A stretch of 64,000 nt of DNA from Holothuria scabra (GCA_037179385.1 CM074180.1:31167455-31231454), one strand, 5' to 3'; shown: positions 46,562 to 57,739, counted from the stretch's first letter. Translations and numbers: made by a program. Notes: generated by a model not told the origin, from the sequence alone.

Positions 46562-47590
46562 TGCTCTTTGAATAACCCAAAGTGAAGCTTACTTAAAGCA
46601 GGTGAGAATTGGAATCACAGGAAGGTCTTCAAAACCAGGGTTTATTATTCAGGAATGGCTCCTTTCAATCATGTGACAATATTTTTGTATTGGAGTTGTT
46701 CAAAAGTATACCTTGGGTTTCTCATACCATGAGAAAAAAATGTTTTAACACTGAAAGAGCCAAGTATGAGGAAATCTGTAAATTTGTTCAGAACACATTC
46801 CATGTTAAGATTTGGGTTTCTACATTACCAGGCAGAATTGAAATTTTCTTTTTATGGGGTGATGTGGGGGTAGAATGGGGTAGGGTCATCCATCCAACCT
46901 CTTGTTAGGTCTCTACAGTTAAATTGGTATGGTGTTTACTGGTTTCTAATGAAGGGACGGATTAATGGTTAACCTTTGATCGTACTTAAGTTTGCTGTCA
47001 GGACTCATGTGGTTTACATGTATAGTATCTTTAGGGTGGTCTTTGGGGAGAAAATGATTAAAATTATGATGGGATCCCTCAAAATATTTATAGAGTGTAC
47101 CTTGAGTACTGACAATATAGTCAGGAATCCTTTAAAGGTGTGTTGTTAAGATGATCTTGCATGTGACATTTGCTTCATGCGTGAAGGAAAACTTTGTGGT
47201 GATGTAATGCCTTGCATTTGATTCTCCCTCCTGTTATGTGAATTCATCATCATATAACTAAGACAACAGAAGACAAGATGAATATACTATGACATGACAG
47301 CAAGAAAGCTAAGGAACCTAAGATGCAATAACTTAATGAGCTCATTGAATTTAAATTGCTGGTCAATGAATTGATTGTAGCTCAGGCAAATATGACATAG
47401 CGTAAAAATTTTCCAACAATTTTCTTAGGATCAGATTTATGTCTAAGGTGATAATTTAATGTTCAACAATGCTGTATTTTCATAATCGCTTTCCTTCCAA
47501 GTAGGCAACAATGCTTTTCACATTCAAACTATTTTTATTTCCATCATTTTTTGGTTTCGATGAAAAGAGAAACCTATGCATTCATGATGG

Positions 47591-47683
47591 CGTGCGTGTG
47601 TATGTATGTGTGTATGTGCGTGTGTGTGTGTGTATGTGTGTATGTGTGTGTGTATGTGTGTGTGTATATGTGTGTGTTTGTGA
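47591..47683 (+). repeat. (TG)n/(TGTA)n microsatellite
   Basis: Interrupted TG and TGTATG repeats in the leader of the Helentron-like element. Confidence 0.9.
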
Positions 47684-47790
47684 CACTTTGCTTGTTTACA
47701 CGATATCTTGAGGAGGGAAGATCTGACAGTTCTCAAACTTGGTACACAGATACCCCATACTGAGAGGAAGAACCCTATTTATTTTGGGTT

Positions 47791-49840
47791 AGGTCAAAGG
47801 TCATCTGGGGTCACAGGGGGTCAAAAACCAAAATCCTTGTTTACACAATATCTCAAGAAAGGAAACTTGGATTAATTTCAAACTTGATATATAGATGCGT
47901 TATGATGTAAGGAAGAACCCTATTGATTTTGGTGGAGGTCAAAGGTCATTTGGGGTCACGTAAGGTCAAACCCCGAAATCCTTGTTTACACGATATCTCA
48001 TGGTAGAAAACTTGGATTAATCTCAAACTTGATGCGCTGATGCGTTATGATGTAAGGAAGAACCCTATTGATTTTGGTGGAGGTCAAAGGTCATTTGGGG
48101 TCACATGGGGTCAAACCCTGAAATCCTTGTTTACACCATATCTCATGGTAGGAAACTTGGATTATTTTCAAACTTGATATGTTGATGCGTTAGGATATAA
48201 GGAAGAACTCAATTCATTTTCGTGGAGGTCAAAGGTCATTTGGGGTCACATGGGGTCAAAACCTGAAATCCTTGTTTTCACTATATTTCAAGGTAGGAAA
48301 CTTGGATTCATTTCAAACTTGATATGTTGATGCGTTATGATGTGAGGAACAACGCAATTAATTTTGGTGGAGGTCAAAGGTCATTTGGGGTCACATGGGG
48401 TCAAATCCTGATATCCTTGTTTTCACTATATTTCAAGGTAGGAAACTTGGATTCATTTCAAACTTCATATGTTGGTGCATTATGATGTGAGGAACAACCC
48501 AAGTAATTTTGGTGGAGGTCAAAGGTCATTTGGGGTCACTAAGGGTCAAACCCTGAAAGCCTTATTTACACTATATTCCAAGGTAGGAAACTTGGATTAA
48601 TTTCAAACTTGATATGTTGATGCGTTATAATGTAAGAAAGAACCTTATATTTTTTGTGGAGGTCAAAGGTCCTTTGAGATCACATGGGTTCAAACCCTGA
48701 AATCCTTGTTTACACTATATTTCAAGGTAGGAAACTTGGATTCATTTCAAACTTGATATGTTGATGGGTTATAATGTAAAGATGAATCCTATGTATTTTG
48801 GTGAAGGTCAAGGGTCGTTTGGGGTCACGTGAGGTCAAACCCCCAAATCCTTGTTTACACTATATCCCAAGGTAGGAAACTTGGATTTATTTCAAACTTG
48901 ATATGTTGATGCGTTATGATGTAAGAAAAAACCAGTTCTATTTTCGTAGAGGTTAAAGGTCTTTTGGGGTCACATGGGGTCAAACCTTGAAATCCTTGTT
49001 TACACTATATCTCACGATAGGAAACTTGGATTAATTTCAAACTTGATATGTTGATTTGTTATGATGTAAGGAAGAACCCAATTACTTTTGGGGGAGGTCA
49101 AAGGCCATTTGGGTTTCCATGGGGTCAAACCCTGAAATTCTTGTTTACATGATACATCACAGGATGAAACTTGGATTCATTTCAAACTTGATATGTTCAT
49201 GCATTATGATGTAAAGAAGAATCCTATATATTTTGGTGGAGACCAAAGGTCATAATGGGGTCAGAAGGGGACAAATCCTGAAAACTTTTTTAACACAATA
49301 TCTCAAGGTAGGAAGCTTGGATTGATTTCAAACTTTGATATGTTGATGCGTTACAATGTGAACCCTATTGATTTTGGTAAAGGTCAAAGGTCATTTGGGA
49401 TTATAGGGGGTCAAACTCAGAAAAACCTGTTTAGGATAGCTCGTGGTATGAAACGTGGATGGCTTTCATAATTAATATGTGGATAAATTATGGTGAGAAG
49501 ATGGTCTGTATAAGGTTTTTTTGTGGAGGTGAAAGGATATCTGGGGTCATGATCGGTCAAACTTTGAAAAACTTGTCAAAATGGGATATCTCAAGGTAGG
49601 AAACTGGGATGGATTTCGTGATTAGTATGTGGATGTGTTATGGTGAGTTGAAAGTACTGTACCTGTTGTTTTTGGTGGAGGTTAGTGTTCATCTGGTATC
49701 ACCTGGCATCAGACTCTGAAAACCTTGTTTGCATAATATCTTAAGGCACAGCATGAAATTTGGCTTTTTGAATATAGAAATGTTTTGGTTAAAAGGAAAA
49801 CCAGTTACTTACAAGTGGAGTCTAAGGTCACTTTGGGTCA
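47791..49840 (+). repeat. 145-bp tandem array, second subtype, with half-site clusters
   Basis: AGGTCAAAGGTCA-type starts at 47791, 47936, 48081, 48226, 48371, 48516, 48660, 48805, 48950, 49095, 49240, 49381, 49527 and 49679, then a remnant near 49820. Spacing is 145 for most of the array. The early units keep GGGTCA four bases downstream and a fourth RGGTCA four bases further; later units are degraded. Confidence 0.88.
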
Positions 49841-50204
49841 CCAGTTGTTACAAGAAATGTAGGATTTTATTGAAAGAGCATGTATGTATCATCGAAACCT
49901 CAATGCATTTTTGCATTCTGGTTAAATCAAATGTTTAGGTATAAAAATCTTCAGTTATTTTTTAACTTCTGCATTCACAGACAATTATATAAAAGAAATA
50001 ACCAGATAAAACAAGTCACTCTTTACTTCATTTTTTTCATAATTGTTCTTTTTGTATTTCTTTCCTAACCTATTACCTGTATCAGTCTGACATGCTACAT
50101 ATATTTTCCAAAAAATACCCCTCAATGAATTTACTGACCCACAACTGGAAAAAATGCAGTCGGCATAATAACATGAAATCAGACTTGCAGTCCAGATGTG
50201 GTCA

Positions 50205-50400
50205 GTTTTAGACCTGGACTGGTCAAAGTGAAGACTTTGAAAATGGAACCTGCCTTCAGTTGTGCTTGGTGTTCAACAAAAGCAATGGAGTAGGAAAAAC
50301 AAACCAGTCATTCATGACACAACTGGAAAAAAAGGCTGTGGCCAGTAACACTTAAACCAATTGGCTGTACAGTTAAACTCCATCTAACTTAACCTACATG
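50205..50400 (+). mobile_element. tRNA-derived SINE, 5'-degraded
   Basis: GCAATGGAGTAGGAAAAACA, ACACAACTGGAAAAAAAGGC and AAACTCCATCTAACTTAACC follow the body and tail order of the 40985 copy. Confidence 0.6.
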
Positions 50401-50880
50401 AAATCAGAAAGTTTGAAGTTGAGATGTGAAACACTAAAAAACCCTTTTTTCTGGAATGATACCATTACACAACCTGATAAATATAATCATTGCAGGTACA
50501 ACATATTGAAACAATGAAGGAGAAGCAATTATCTTCCTAGAAGGACATCACTGTTATGAGCAGAAGGTGTGTCTAACAAAGTAAACTAGGCCTACTGCCT
50601 TTCAATCTCTGTTCAACACCACACTCCCTTATGTAATCTTTTACAGTCTTATTCAAGTGCATTAGTAAAGTGAAGGTTGCGAGCCAATATCCTGCTAAAA
50701 ATTGGATCAAATTTAGGATTGAGAACCATTGTAGTGTGACCGGCCTGTAAGACTATGTCGCACCTGGTCTGTTTTACAGCACTGTCTCAAAGGTTATCAC
50801 ACACACTGAAATGTTGATTCCAGTAGAGGTGTATGGTTGGCAGAATTGGGATGTTGGGAGGCTTCTTCCAAAGAAAGTTA

Positions 50881-50974
50881 TATAGTATAGTATAGTATAG
50901 TATAGTATAGTATAGTATAGTATAGTATAGTATAGTATAGTATAGTATAGTATAGTATAGTATAGTATAGTATA
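50881..50974. repeat. (TATAG)n pentanucleotide microsatellite, about 18-19 copies
   Basis: An uninterrupted run of TATAG over about 94 bases, so probably length-variable. The reading frame it creates on the - strand is not a gene. Confidence 0.97.
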
Positions 50975-51216
50975 CAGAAACTTTGGCAACTAGGGGGAAA
51001 TTTACACTTTATGTACATGACTCCTTCCTAGGGAAAAAAAATCCAGCCCTGGCCAAGGTCCATTGTGTAATTCATCAGACGGGCATATTGTACAGTTCAA
51101 GTCTTGACTGGTTCTGGTCTCAGTTTCAGGGGATGTAGTCATGGCCTTCAATGGTGTGACATTCTCTTCAAGAGATGAAGCCTCTTCTTCAGGCTGATGC
51201 TTGCTCTCTGATTAGC

Positions 51217-51390
51217 TCAGTGGTCCTCAGCCTCGCTTTTGATTTCATAATCTTGTTTCCAAACAAATTCCTCATGATACGTACTGTCATGATTACAACT
51301 GGCTTCACATGTATACACTGCTAATGTTCCCCAGTCTATGCTGGATTCCAGCTTGTCTACTTCTAAGTATAGCAGTAGCTGAGGCATTAC
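51217..51390 (-). CDS. PDCD2: PDCD2 exon 4 (end of C-terminal domain, stop)
   Basis: The acceptor is TTGTTTAG. It encodes [26 protein letters not shown] and EEFVWKQDY, then a short acidic tail and TGA at 51219-51217. The fit to the PDCD2 C-terminus is nearly residue for residue. Confidence 0.95.
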   Translation of the reverse strand, partial: VMPQLLLYLEVDKLESSIDWGTLAVYTCEASCNHDSTYHEEFVWKQDYEIKSEAEDH

Positions 51391-54300
51391 CTAAACAAGG
51401 AAAAGAAAAAAATATTTGGAAAACACAAAGTGAGTGGAAGTTATCTTTTAAAATACAGTAAGTAATATGGTAAGTATTCTCTTCATGCCAGACAGTTACT
51501 GTATCTAATCCCATATTCATATTACCAGAACATCTTATATTATGCACCCTAATACTATATTCTCCCTTCCCTTTCACTGCCTTAATTACACAGCCAAAAA
51601 TGAAATACTATTACAGACTTGACAATATAGAGGGAAAATGTACGTGCACAGTATATCATATTCCTGAGTCAGGAGAGGCCTGTAAGTTTTCAATTTAAAC
51701 CAGTCTCAGAATTGCTGGGCATAAATGCTCAAGCAGAATGGTGAATCTTTGCAACTATGCAAAAGGGAAAATGCTTTCAAACTTCATTGAAAGCTAAACA
51801 TGGTGCTCATACAAAAAATACAAAAGTTGTTAAGTCCACAATGAGTACTAAAGTGACTGTCTTATTACAAAATCACAAATTCCTGTTTCATTCCCCTCCT
51901 AATCAATGCCCCTCAGTCTGCAAGCTATCTAACCACTATCCATGTTTCTGTTGACTACAGAGGACAAGAGAAAGTTACCCTTTCACCTGAGTCTGCAAAC
52001 ATGTACTGATGCCTTTTACATGCCCATAGCCAAAGGGAGAGTTTGGAAAAGTAATCCTTTCATATAAGCCCCCAATGGTCCTAAGCACCTAACTTTGCCA
52101 GAAATGAATGTTACCTCTACAGGTATTTTTTATGGCATAATGTAAGTTTGGCAAACAGCCCCCATCCAAAAGGAACATCCATCCACTTCTCACTAATATT
52201 TCTGAAATTTGACAAGTGAATGATTATGGTGAGTGATTGGCATTATGTAATGAGATGATCTTTGGCAAAAACATGTTGGCAAATCCGTTTGTTGCAGCTG
52301 CTGACGGTCTCATTCTACCACTCCTGGCAGTGACTCTTTAGTTGAAATTTCTGTTTAACAGATGCTCAGCATAATGCATATGTCATACTATAAATATTCA
52401 TGAAAGCAGTGTTCTCTATAACAGCATGACGATGTTTTCTACCAAGTTGTTAAATTCCTGGGAGGCAACTCTTGTACTTTGTGTATCTTCAAGACACAAT
52501 AACTATGTATTGAAAGAAAATATACTGAAAGTACGTCTACCGAGAGTATTGTGGAAACTTTTTAAGATTGAACTGACATTTTTAACTACAGTTAGGTGGA
52601 TGACTTCTTAGACACCATGAAAGCTCATTTGGTTGCAATAGAAGAGTTTAAAATTTATACTGTACAGTCTCTGCATGCATTAGCGATCTTTCTCTTGAGG
52701 TCAACTGGTAACAAAACACTCTGAACACTGTACCAGCTGTGCACAGCATACTGTTTCAACATATGTTCACATCCTGCCATCAGCCTAAACACATGTAAAT
52801 GTGTTACCCGTTGACTTTTGACCAATTGCACAATATACTGCCCCTTGAAGAAACTTCAAACTGGTTAACTATGTAGGGCTGTGAAAAAATATTACTTCCC
52901 AAGAAGCAAAATTATTTTTCATGAATGGAGCAAAATTCCCATTATTCTCCCTGTATTTCCTATGTACAGAAAAGGTAAATTTCACTCCGATTGCCAAAAT
53001 TTCCCTCCAGATATTAAAATTTCCTGGGACGGAGCCTCTCGTCTTCACACTTTTTTTACCCATGGCGATTATGAAAGCTTTTCATTTAATAGAAAACTAA
53101 CCTGAAATTCAAATATTCTAGGAGCACCACATTGACATGCTGGTATATCTTCTGTTAATGGTTTATGATGTCTTGACACCCAAAGTGGCTCTTTCCCCCT
53201 GTTGTATCTTAGCACCTGTAATATGAATACATTTTCATTAATTAAAAAAATGCTCAATAATTCAAAATAAATAAATCCTTCCCAAAATTCAGTGGTAAAT
53301 TATGTAACATGCCTTTAGAGGCAAATATCTGCACTAGGAAATAAAATGAATTAGGACACCAATCATGCAGAGACTCACATCTGTTCATTCAATCCAAGCT
53401 ACTGCAACATTAATAATTGGAAGTGAATATATTCAGTGGCAATTTGGTACACATGTTTTAATCAGTTTAAAGGCTCATTTCTCTCACCCTAAACAGTACC
53501 AATCCTTCTAACCTTCTTACTTAAAGGCCCAATTCTCTCACCCCAAACAGTACCAATTCTCCTAACCTTCTTGCCCCTCCCACAGTTGTTTGAAATTCAT
53601 GCTCATCCAGATAAATTCTCAGTCTATTGCTTCAAGGAGAGTGTAGAAAAACTCACTTTATATAATCAAAACACCCTCAGTACTGTTCATGCTTTGTATT
53701 ATATAAGCTTTGGTACTCTGCATTGTTTGAATTAGCTGTCTATCAAAGAGCTAAGCTTATTGAGAATTTTGGTACACCCGTACCAAAATTGTAGTTTGGG
53801 GTGAGAGGCTGAGCCCTTTAAGCCCCTCCCACAATCGTCTGAAATTCACCCTTATCCAGACACAATCTCAGCATACTGTATACTGCCTCAGGGTTTGTAT
53901 AGAAAAACTCAATGTGTATAATCTAAGCACTCTCAGTAAAGTTCATGCAATGTAATATATGCTTTGGTACTCTGCATCATTTGAATTAGCAGTCAATCAA
54001 AAAGCTGAGCCAATTGAGAGTTTCTGTTACCCTCCCCCTTCTTATAAAGAAGTGTAGTTTGGAGTGAGAGGGTTGAAAAACATTTTGTGCTTCACAAACT
54101 GGAATAGAGACAATTGTTTAGTTTTGCAGTGTTAAAGTCTGCATGTATCAGCTGTCCTCTTTTAATAGGACTATTTATTACAATGCCACAATTTTGGCAA
54201 TACTTCATTAGACAGTACTGTAGCAGTAATCTTTCAGTACGTCGGGCAAAAAAAAGAAACTAACACTGGTTTATACTGTAAGTTGTGTTAACTTTAAAGT

Positions 54301-57255
54301 GGTAGACCAGTAAGGCTAGACTTAAGTTGTGAAAAACTTCTAAATTAACATTGTGAGTTTCTACAGTAATGTTCAGTTTCTGATGTAGTACCTGTAATAA
54401 CATAATAACACAACACAACAATAAGGCCAATACCCCCCCAAGTAGCACTGAACACCAACTGGAAAAATCTTCAATCAGTGATGTCAACCTAAGCACTACT
54501 TTTTGTGATTTGGTTTTCAAACTAAAAGCAGAACTTTAAAAATAGATAAATACTGTAGAAATCCATTCAATGTTTACTGGTGACATCTGCTTTATATGCT
54601 AATTTATAAATACACCTATACATTGCATGTTTCTTTGTGCTTGCATGGAGGTTTTTCCTTTTCACCTGTTTTTACCAGTAATTACCAGTTTTTACAGGTT
54701 TTTACCAGTTTTCACCACTGTCTGGGTAAAAACAGTTTTTTTCAGGGAAAAACCCAACCCTCTCTTGAGATATCACATCAACTAGATCTTCAGACTTAGA
54801 CCCTTGGTTACCCCCATATGACCTTTTTCCTCCTGCAAAAACATTGGGGACATCTTTGAACCAGGTCTGTAAACTGTCAGATTTTCCTCTCTTGAGATAT
54901 TGTGTTAAAGAGCAAAGTATCATAAACACACATACAGTACACCACCATGACTGTGACATTGGTTTCTCTTATTGTCGCAGCCAAAATGGCAGGATGGAGG
55001 GAAGGGGCAGGGTGCAGAAAGACTTTCACATGAAGGGGTTGGGGTAGCAGGGAGGGTTCATGAGGGATAGGTTGGGCCATCTTTAGAAAACAATGAAGTT
55101 AGTAGTCTGCTTATACCTGATCAGGCTCCAGGTTAACCCGATCCTTAAAAGCTTGGAAATGATCATCGTCTTTTGTTGATTTTAGAGCCATCCTCTCAAG
55201 TTCTTCTGTTGAATATGGTTCCTTTGCACTATGATATGTTTCTCTCTCTTCATCTTGGCTTGCAACAGAATCGGCTGCTGGCTCTGGTTCAGTCACGATT
55301 TCATATTCAGGGAAAAGAACCTTTGATGGTACTGTCTGATCACAACCTTTTGGTGCATAACATGGTAAAGAAAGGCATAATGTTTAGAAAAAATAGTTTT
55401 GATGGATTAATAATTACGGGATTTGCAGTTTAACATTTTTTTTTCCTTTTTTGTTTTCTTTTTCTCTCTTTTTACCATTTTTCCTCATTATTTTGTTGTT
55501 GTATATAAACTATGCATTTTGTTACACTTAATTATTACTTTTAAAAGTATCTTGTACCCCATCATCGGAGATGTAGAGAAATATACTGAAACTCAAATTC
55601 AATTGAATACAAAATGCAAACTAAGGATGGAATCTTGTAGAGTATCTTTGTTATGACCCTTGGTTAGATAGCAGCCAAAAAGCCCTACGGTAAGTGCACC
55701 TGCATAATAGGTGCTGTGATAGGTTTTATATATTTTTCATCTGCATCAGGCTAAAATTATAAGTTTCTTAAAGTGAGCTGCACTAAATTAATGTACTGGG
55801 GCAGATAACGTTTGGCCTACCCAATGTACCTGGGGTTCAATGTTCCCAAAGTTGAATGCATTGGCAAGTCCTGGTGTCAACCCTGACCCATTAACCTGGT
55901 ATATTAGCCATTTACTGTTAGTTTCTGCCCTTGCTACCTCCGCCCCTTTTATTTTTAGCAGAAAATATATATTTTCAGGAGGCAGGAAGTTATGGAATGG
56001 AATGTGATATCAGTGGTTATTTTGTCAAATGAAGATTGCATCAACTTTTCCTTAAAGTTTCAAACTTCATGTCTTTCCAACCAACATTCTCACTGTAGAC
56101 TTTGGTAAATTAATACATACTTACATACAGGTATACAGTATTCAGTGCTGTGAACAATTGTTCACACATTTGGCATAAGCCTACCTATAAACAAGCGGAC
56201 TACTTATACGTAAAATAATACAAGTCTGTGACTATCCTTGACGTTTAGAAAAAAGCTCATACAGTACAATTCATTATTTTCAATGAGGATGCTGAAAAAG
56301 TTTTAGGCCTATCCACAAATTTCAAAGTTCGAACAGGTTCTAAATTCGAACACCTAATTAAAATCATTCATATATCAGTCATAAGACAATGTTTTCTTCA
56401 ATTACTTAAAACACCATTAAGAAATAATTATGGCTCCATATGGTAAAACTGACAATTAATTTGCATCGATCAGTGAATAAATATTCCATTTAAATGAGGT
56501 GTTTGAATTAAGAACCTGTTCCAACTTAGAACCAACCACTATACTTGGATTTGAAATTTGAAGTTAAAAGTTATTTTTAACTCATGTATCATTGTATGTA
56601 CAGTAAATTCAAACATTACTTTCCACCCATAGATTTTTAGGGGCAGAAAGTAATGGGCGGAAACTACCGAGGACGGAAACTAACAGACCCCATATTAGCC
56701 CATGTGGCATTTATGTAACTCACTCTCTCTTCCACAGTTTTCTTTATGGCCACTTTTCCAATGAATTATTTGGTGATCTCTGGAACAGTAAGACACTTTA
56801 TGACACTTTGAGCACTTCTTATTTCCTGCATCGCATCCACATACTTGACACAAGTTGATTCCAAATTTTTCGTGGTCAATATTTGCATTTGCATCATCAC
56901 TAACGGGATCAAAGTCATAAAAATCATTGCGTCTCGGTAACTGACATCTGAAAACATGAAAAGGTTTCTTTGAATTATGGGCATGGCAAGATGGATTTCT
57001 GCAAACAAATAGGAAGACTACACGGTGAAATGTGTCATCGCGACCGTCGATGGGACAATACACTTGGAGAAGGAAAATACATTCTTTTTTGCACAACTTG
57101 CATTGTAACTTTTCGTTACGCGGCAAATTAGAAAGCGCCAACCAAGACGGTTTTCCTCCAATTTTACTTGGGAAGTGTGGAGACGTAAGACGCCAGTTTT
57201 CAACCTTTTCGACAAATCCTAACTCAACAGCACAGTCTTGCATGGGCGCCGCCAT
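51217..57255 (-). CDS. PDCD2: PDCD2 (programmed cell death protein 2), complete, 4 exons
   Basis: Exons in transcript order: 57255-56724, 55331-55117, 53215-53102, 51390-51217. Total is 1035 nt, 344 residues plus TGA, and human PDCD2 is, as I recall, also 344. All introns are GT-AG and phases agree. Residues 10-110 carry the N-terminal conserved block ([45 protein letters not shown]). A MYND zinc finger follows with C136, C139, C148, C151, C157, H161, H170 and C174. An acidic linker is followed by the PDCD2 C-terminal domain ([50 protein letters not shown]). Family knowledge: PDCD2 binds ribosomal protein uS5 (RPS2) and supports 40S subunit assembly. I chose the ATG at 57255 because MAAPMQ precedes the conserved VELGF and lies in a YY1-type initiator context. 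Confidence 0.95.
51391..53101 (-). other. PDCD2 intron 3, nothing recognised
   Basis: AT-rich intron sequence without any of the repeat families of this window. A small reading frame at 52881-53105 has no family resemblance. Confidence 0.5.
53102..53215 (-). CDS. PDCD2: PDCD2 exon 3 (start of C-terminal domain)
   Basis: The exon has 38 codons, phase 0 at both ends, between acceptor ATATTACAG and donor GTTAGT. It encodes [23 protein letters not shown] and APRIFEFQ, the conserved cysteine-containing start of the PDCD2 C-terminal domain. Confidence 0.94.
53467..53821 (+). mobile_element. TTAA MITE family A: 50-bp partial copy followed by a complete copy
   Basis: TTAA occurs at 53467-53470, 53521-53524 and 53818-53821. 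The complete copy (53525-53817) has termini AGGCCCAATTCTCTCACCCC and, inverted, AGGGCTCAGCCTCTCACCCC. The first 50 bases repeat just its left end, so the left terminus is duplicated. Confidence 0.8.
53822..54085 (+). mobile_element. TTAA MITE family A, left end missing, abutting the previous copy
   Basis: It starts directly at GCCCCTCCCACAATCGTCTG after the TTAA of the previous copy and runs to GTAGTTTGGAGTGAGAGG. Two copies and a duplicated end lie head to tail inside PDCD2 intron 2. Confidence 0.65.
54086..54734 (-). other. PDCD2 intron 2 middle, nothing firm
   Basis: An 86-codon reading frame (54520-54260, - strand) with a hydrophobic stretch has no splice-compatible role in PDCD2. TTTTTACCAGT-type short tandem repeats occur at 54669-54720. 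Confidence 0.4.
54735..54985 (-). repeat. Helentron-like element, type A leader and first unit, inverted
   Basis: On the - strand: AATAAGAGAAACCAATGTCA, a short TG-rich stretch, a TTTGCTCTTTAACACAATAT version of the leader, then AAAAAGGTCATATGGGGGTA in place of the half-site cluster. It matches the leader plus first unit of the A1/A2 copies and lies in PDCD2 intron 2. Confidence 0.65.
54985..55085 (+). repeat. dispersed repeat family C, third copy (partial)
   Basis: GGGGCAGGGTGCAGAAAGAC, TTTCACATGAAGG and GGCCATCTTTAGAAAACAAT match the 13190-13370 copy. It ends 30 bases before PDCD2 exon 2's donor side. Confidence 0.45.
55117..55331 (-). CDS. PDCD2: PDCD2 exon 2 (acidic linker)
   Basis: The acceptor GATCAGACAG was chosen over the AG four bases earlier because only it keeps phase 1 with exon 1 and yields [13 protein letters not shown], matching the family's FLFPEFEIV block. 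A Glu/Asp-rich linker follows, then EELERMAL and LEPDQ. The donor is GTATAA. Confidence 0.9.
55332..56723 (-). other. PDCD2 intron 1, nothing recognised
   Basis: AT-rich; a T/C-rich run at 55430-55500 is the only compositional feature. Confidence 0.5.
56724..57255 (-). CDS. PDCD2: PDCD2 exon 1 (N-terminal domain and MYND finger)
   Basis: The exon starts at the ATG (57255-57253) and ends with the first base of an Ile codon before the donor GTGAGT. It encodes residues 1-177, the whole N-terminal domain and the MYND finger. Reading on past the donor gives a stop within ten codons, which confirms the exon end. Confidence 0.94.
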
Positions 57256-57320
57256 CTTCTTTAAAATGGTGTGTCACAGTACGATTTCTTTATTCACGAA
57301 GCACGCCCCCGCCATGTAAG
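57248..57320 (-). promoter_or_regulatory. PDCD2 5' end: YY1-type motif over the start codon, GC box upstream
   Basis: On the - strand AAGATGGCGGC (57258-57248) contains the PDCD2 ATG, a perfect YY1 consensus of the kind found at the starts of many housekeeping and ribosome-related genes. About 45-60 bases upstream a GGCGGGGGCGTGC run resembles a GC box. No TATA box is evident. CpG frequency rises here relative to the gene bodies. Confidence 0.55.
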
Positions 57321-57544
57321 TTGACTATACGTTTGCCAGCCATGTGGAAGAAATTGTAATAGTTGTCTTTTACACCACTGAGGCCACTTCCATTTGGTTT
57401 TGACATCGGCATCTTCCTGTTTATAAAAGAATGATTCTTGAGTGTAATTTCAAAGAAATAAAAAAAACATAATTCGAATATAGTTATCGTTACGGCAAAA
57501 GGGTTGTCCCAAAGATATAAAAACAACAGCCAGATCACTCAGAT
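57321..57544. other. PDCD2 upstream flank, nothing recognised
   Basis: There is no oppositely oriented first exon visible. A reading frame on the - strand (57538-57290) overlaps the likely PDCD2 promoter and lacks family resemblance. Confidence 0.4.
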
Positions 57545-57739
57545 TTCTTATTTTGCTTCCAAGTATCTTTCAAGAATATTTCGTTGCTCATTTTAAGGAA
57601 AACCAATTATTACTCCCCTAAATTTCATAATTTAATGAGGAAAAGTACTTTCACATGACTCAAGAGCCAATTATTAAACAGAGCAGACTACAACAATAAT
57701 GATCCGAATTGGCGGGTCTAGGCTGCTTCCACCTTTTAA
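57545..57739 (+). mobile_element. TTAA-type MITE, family B, truncated
   Basis: AAGTATCTTTCAAGAATATT, TACTTTCACATGACTC and an end GGCTGCTTCCACC with TTAA 57736-57739 match the family B right half. Confidence 0.5.

Larger units (their letters stand above)
47552..49923 (+). mobile_element. Helentron-like non-autonomous element (type A2), complete
   Basis: GGTTTCGATGA (47553-47563) in a GGTTTC/GAAACC hairpin, a TG run of about 90 bases, TGTGACACTTTGCTTG, about fifteen tandem units, TCATCGAAACC (49889-49899), an AATGCA/TGCATT hairpin and CTGGTT (49918-49923). The 5' leader and 3' end match element A1, while the units belong to a different sequence subtype (AAACTTGATATGTTGATGCG). No ORF of interest. 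Confidence 0.75.

Noticed and set aside
47524..47763. Reading frames of Val/Cys or Thr/His repeats
   Set aside because: Artefacts of the TG/CA microsatellite.
50774..50989. LYYTI repeat protein on the - strand
   Set aside because: Artefact of the TATAG microsatellite.
54260..54520. 86-codon - strand frame with a hydrophobic stretch inside PDCD2 intron 2
   Set aside because: PDCD2 exons 2 and 3 join in frame without it, no splice sites bound it suitably, and no family is recognised.
55172..55433. 86-codon + strand frame over PDCD2 exon 2
   Set aside because: Antisense shadow of the PDCD2 coding exon.
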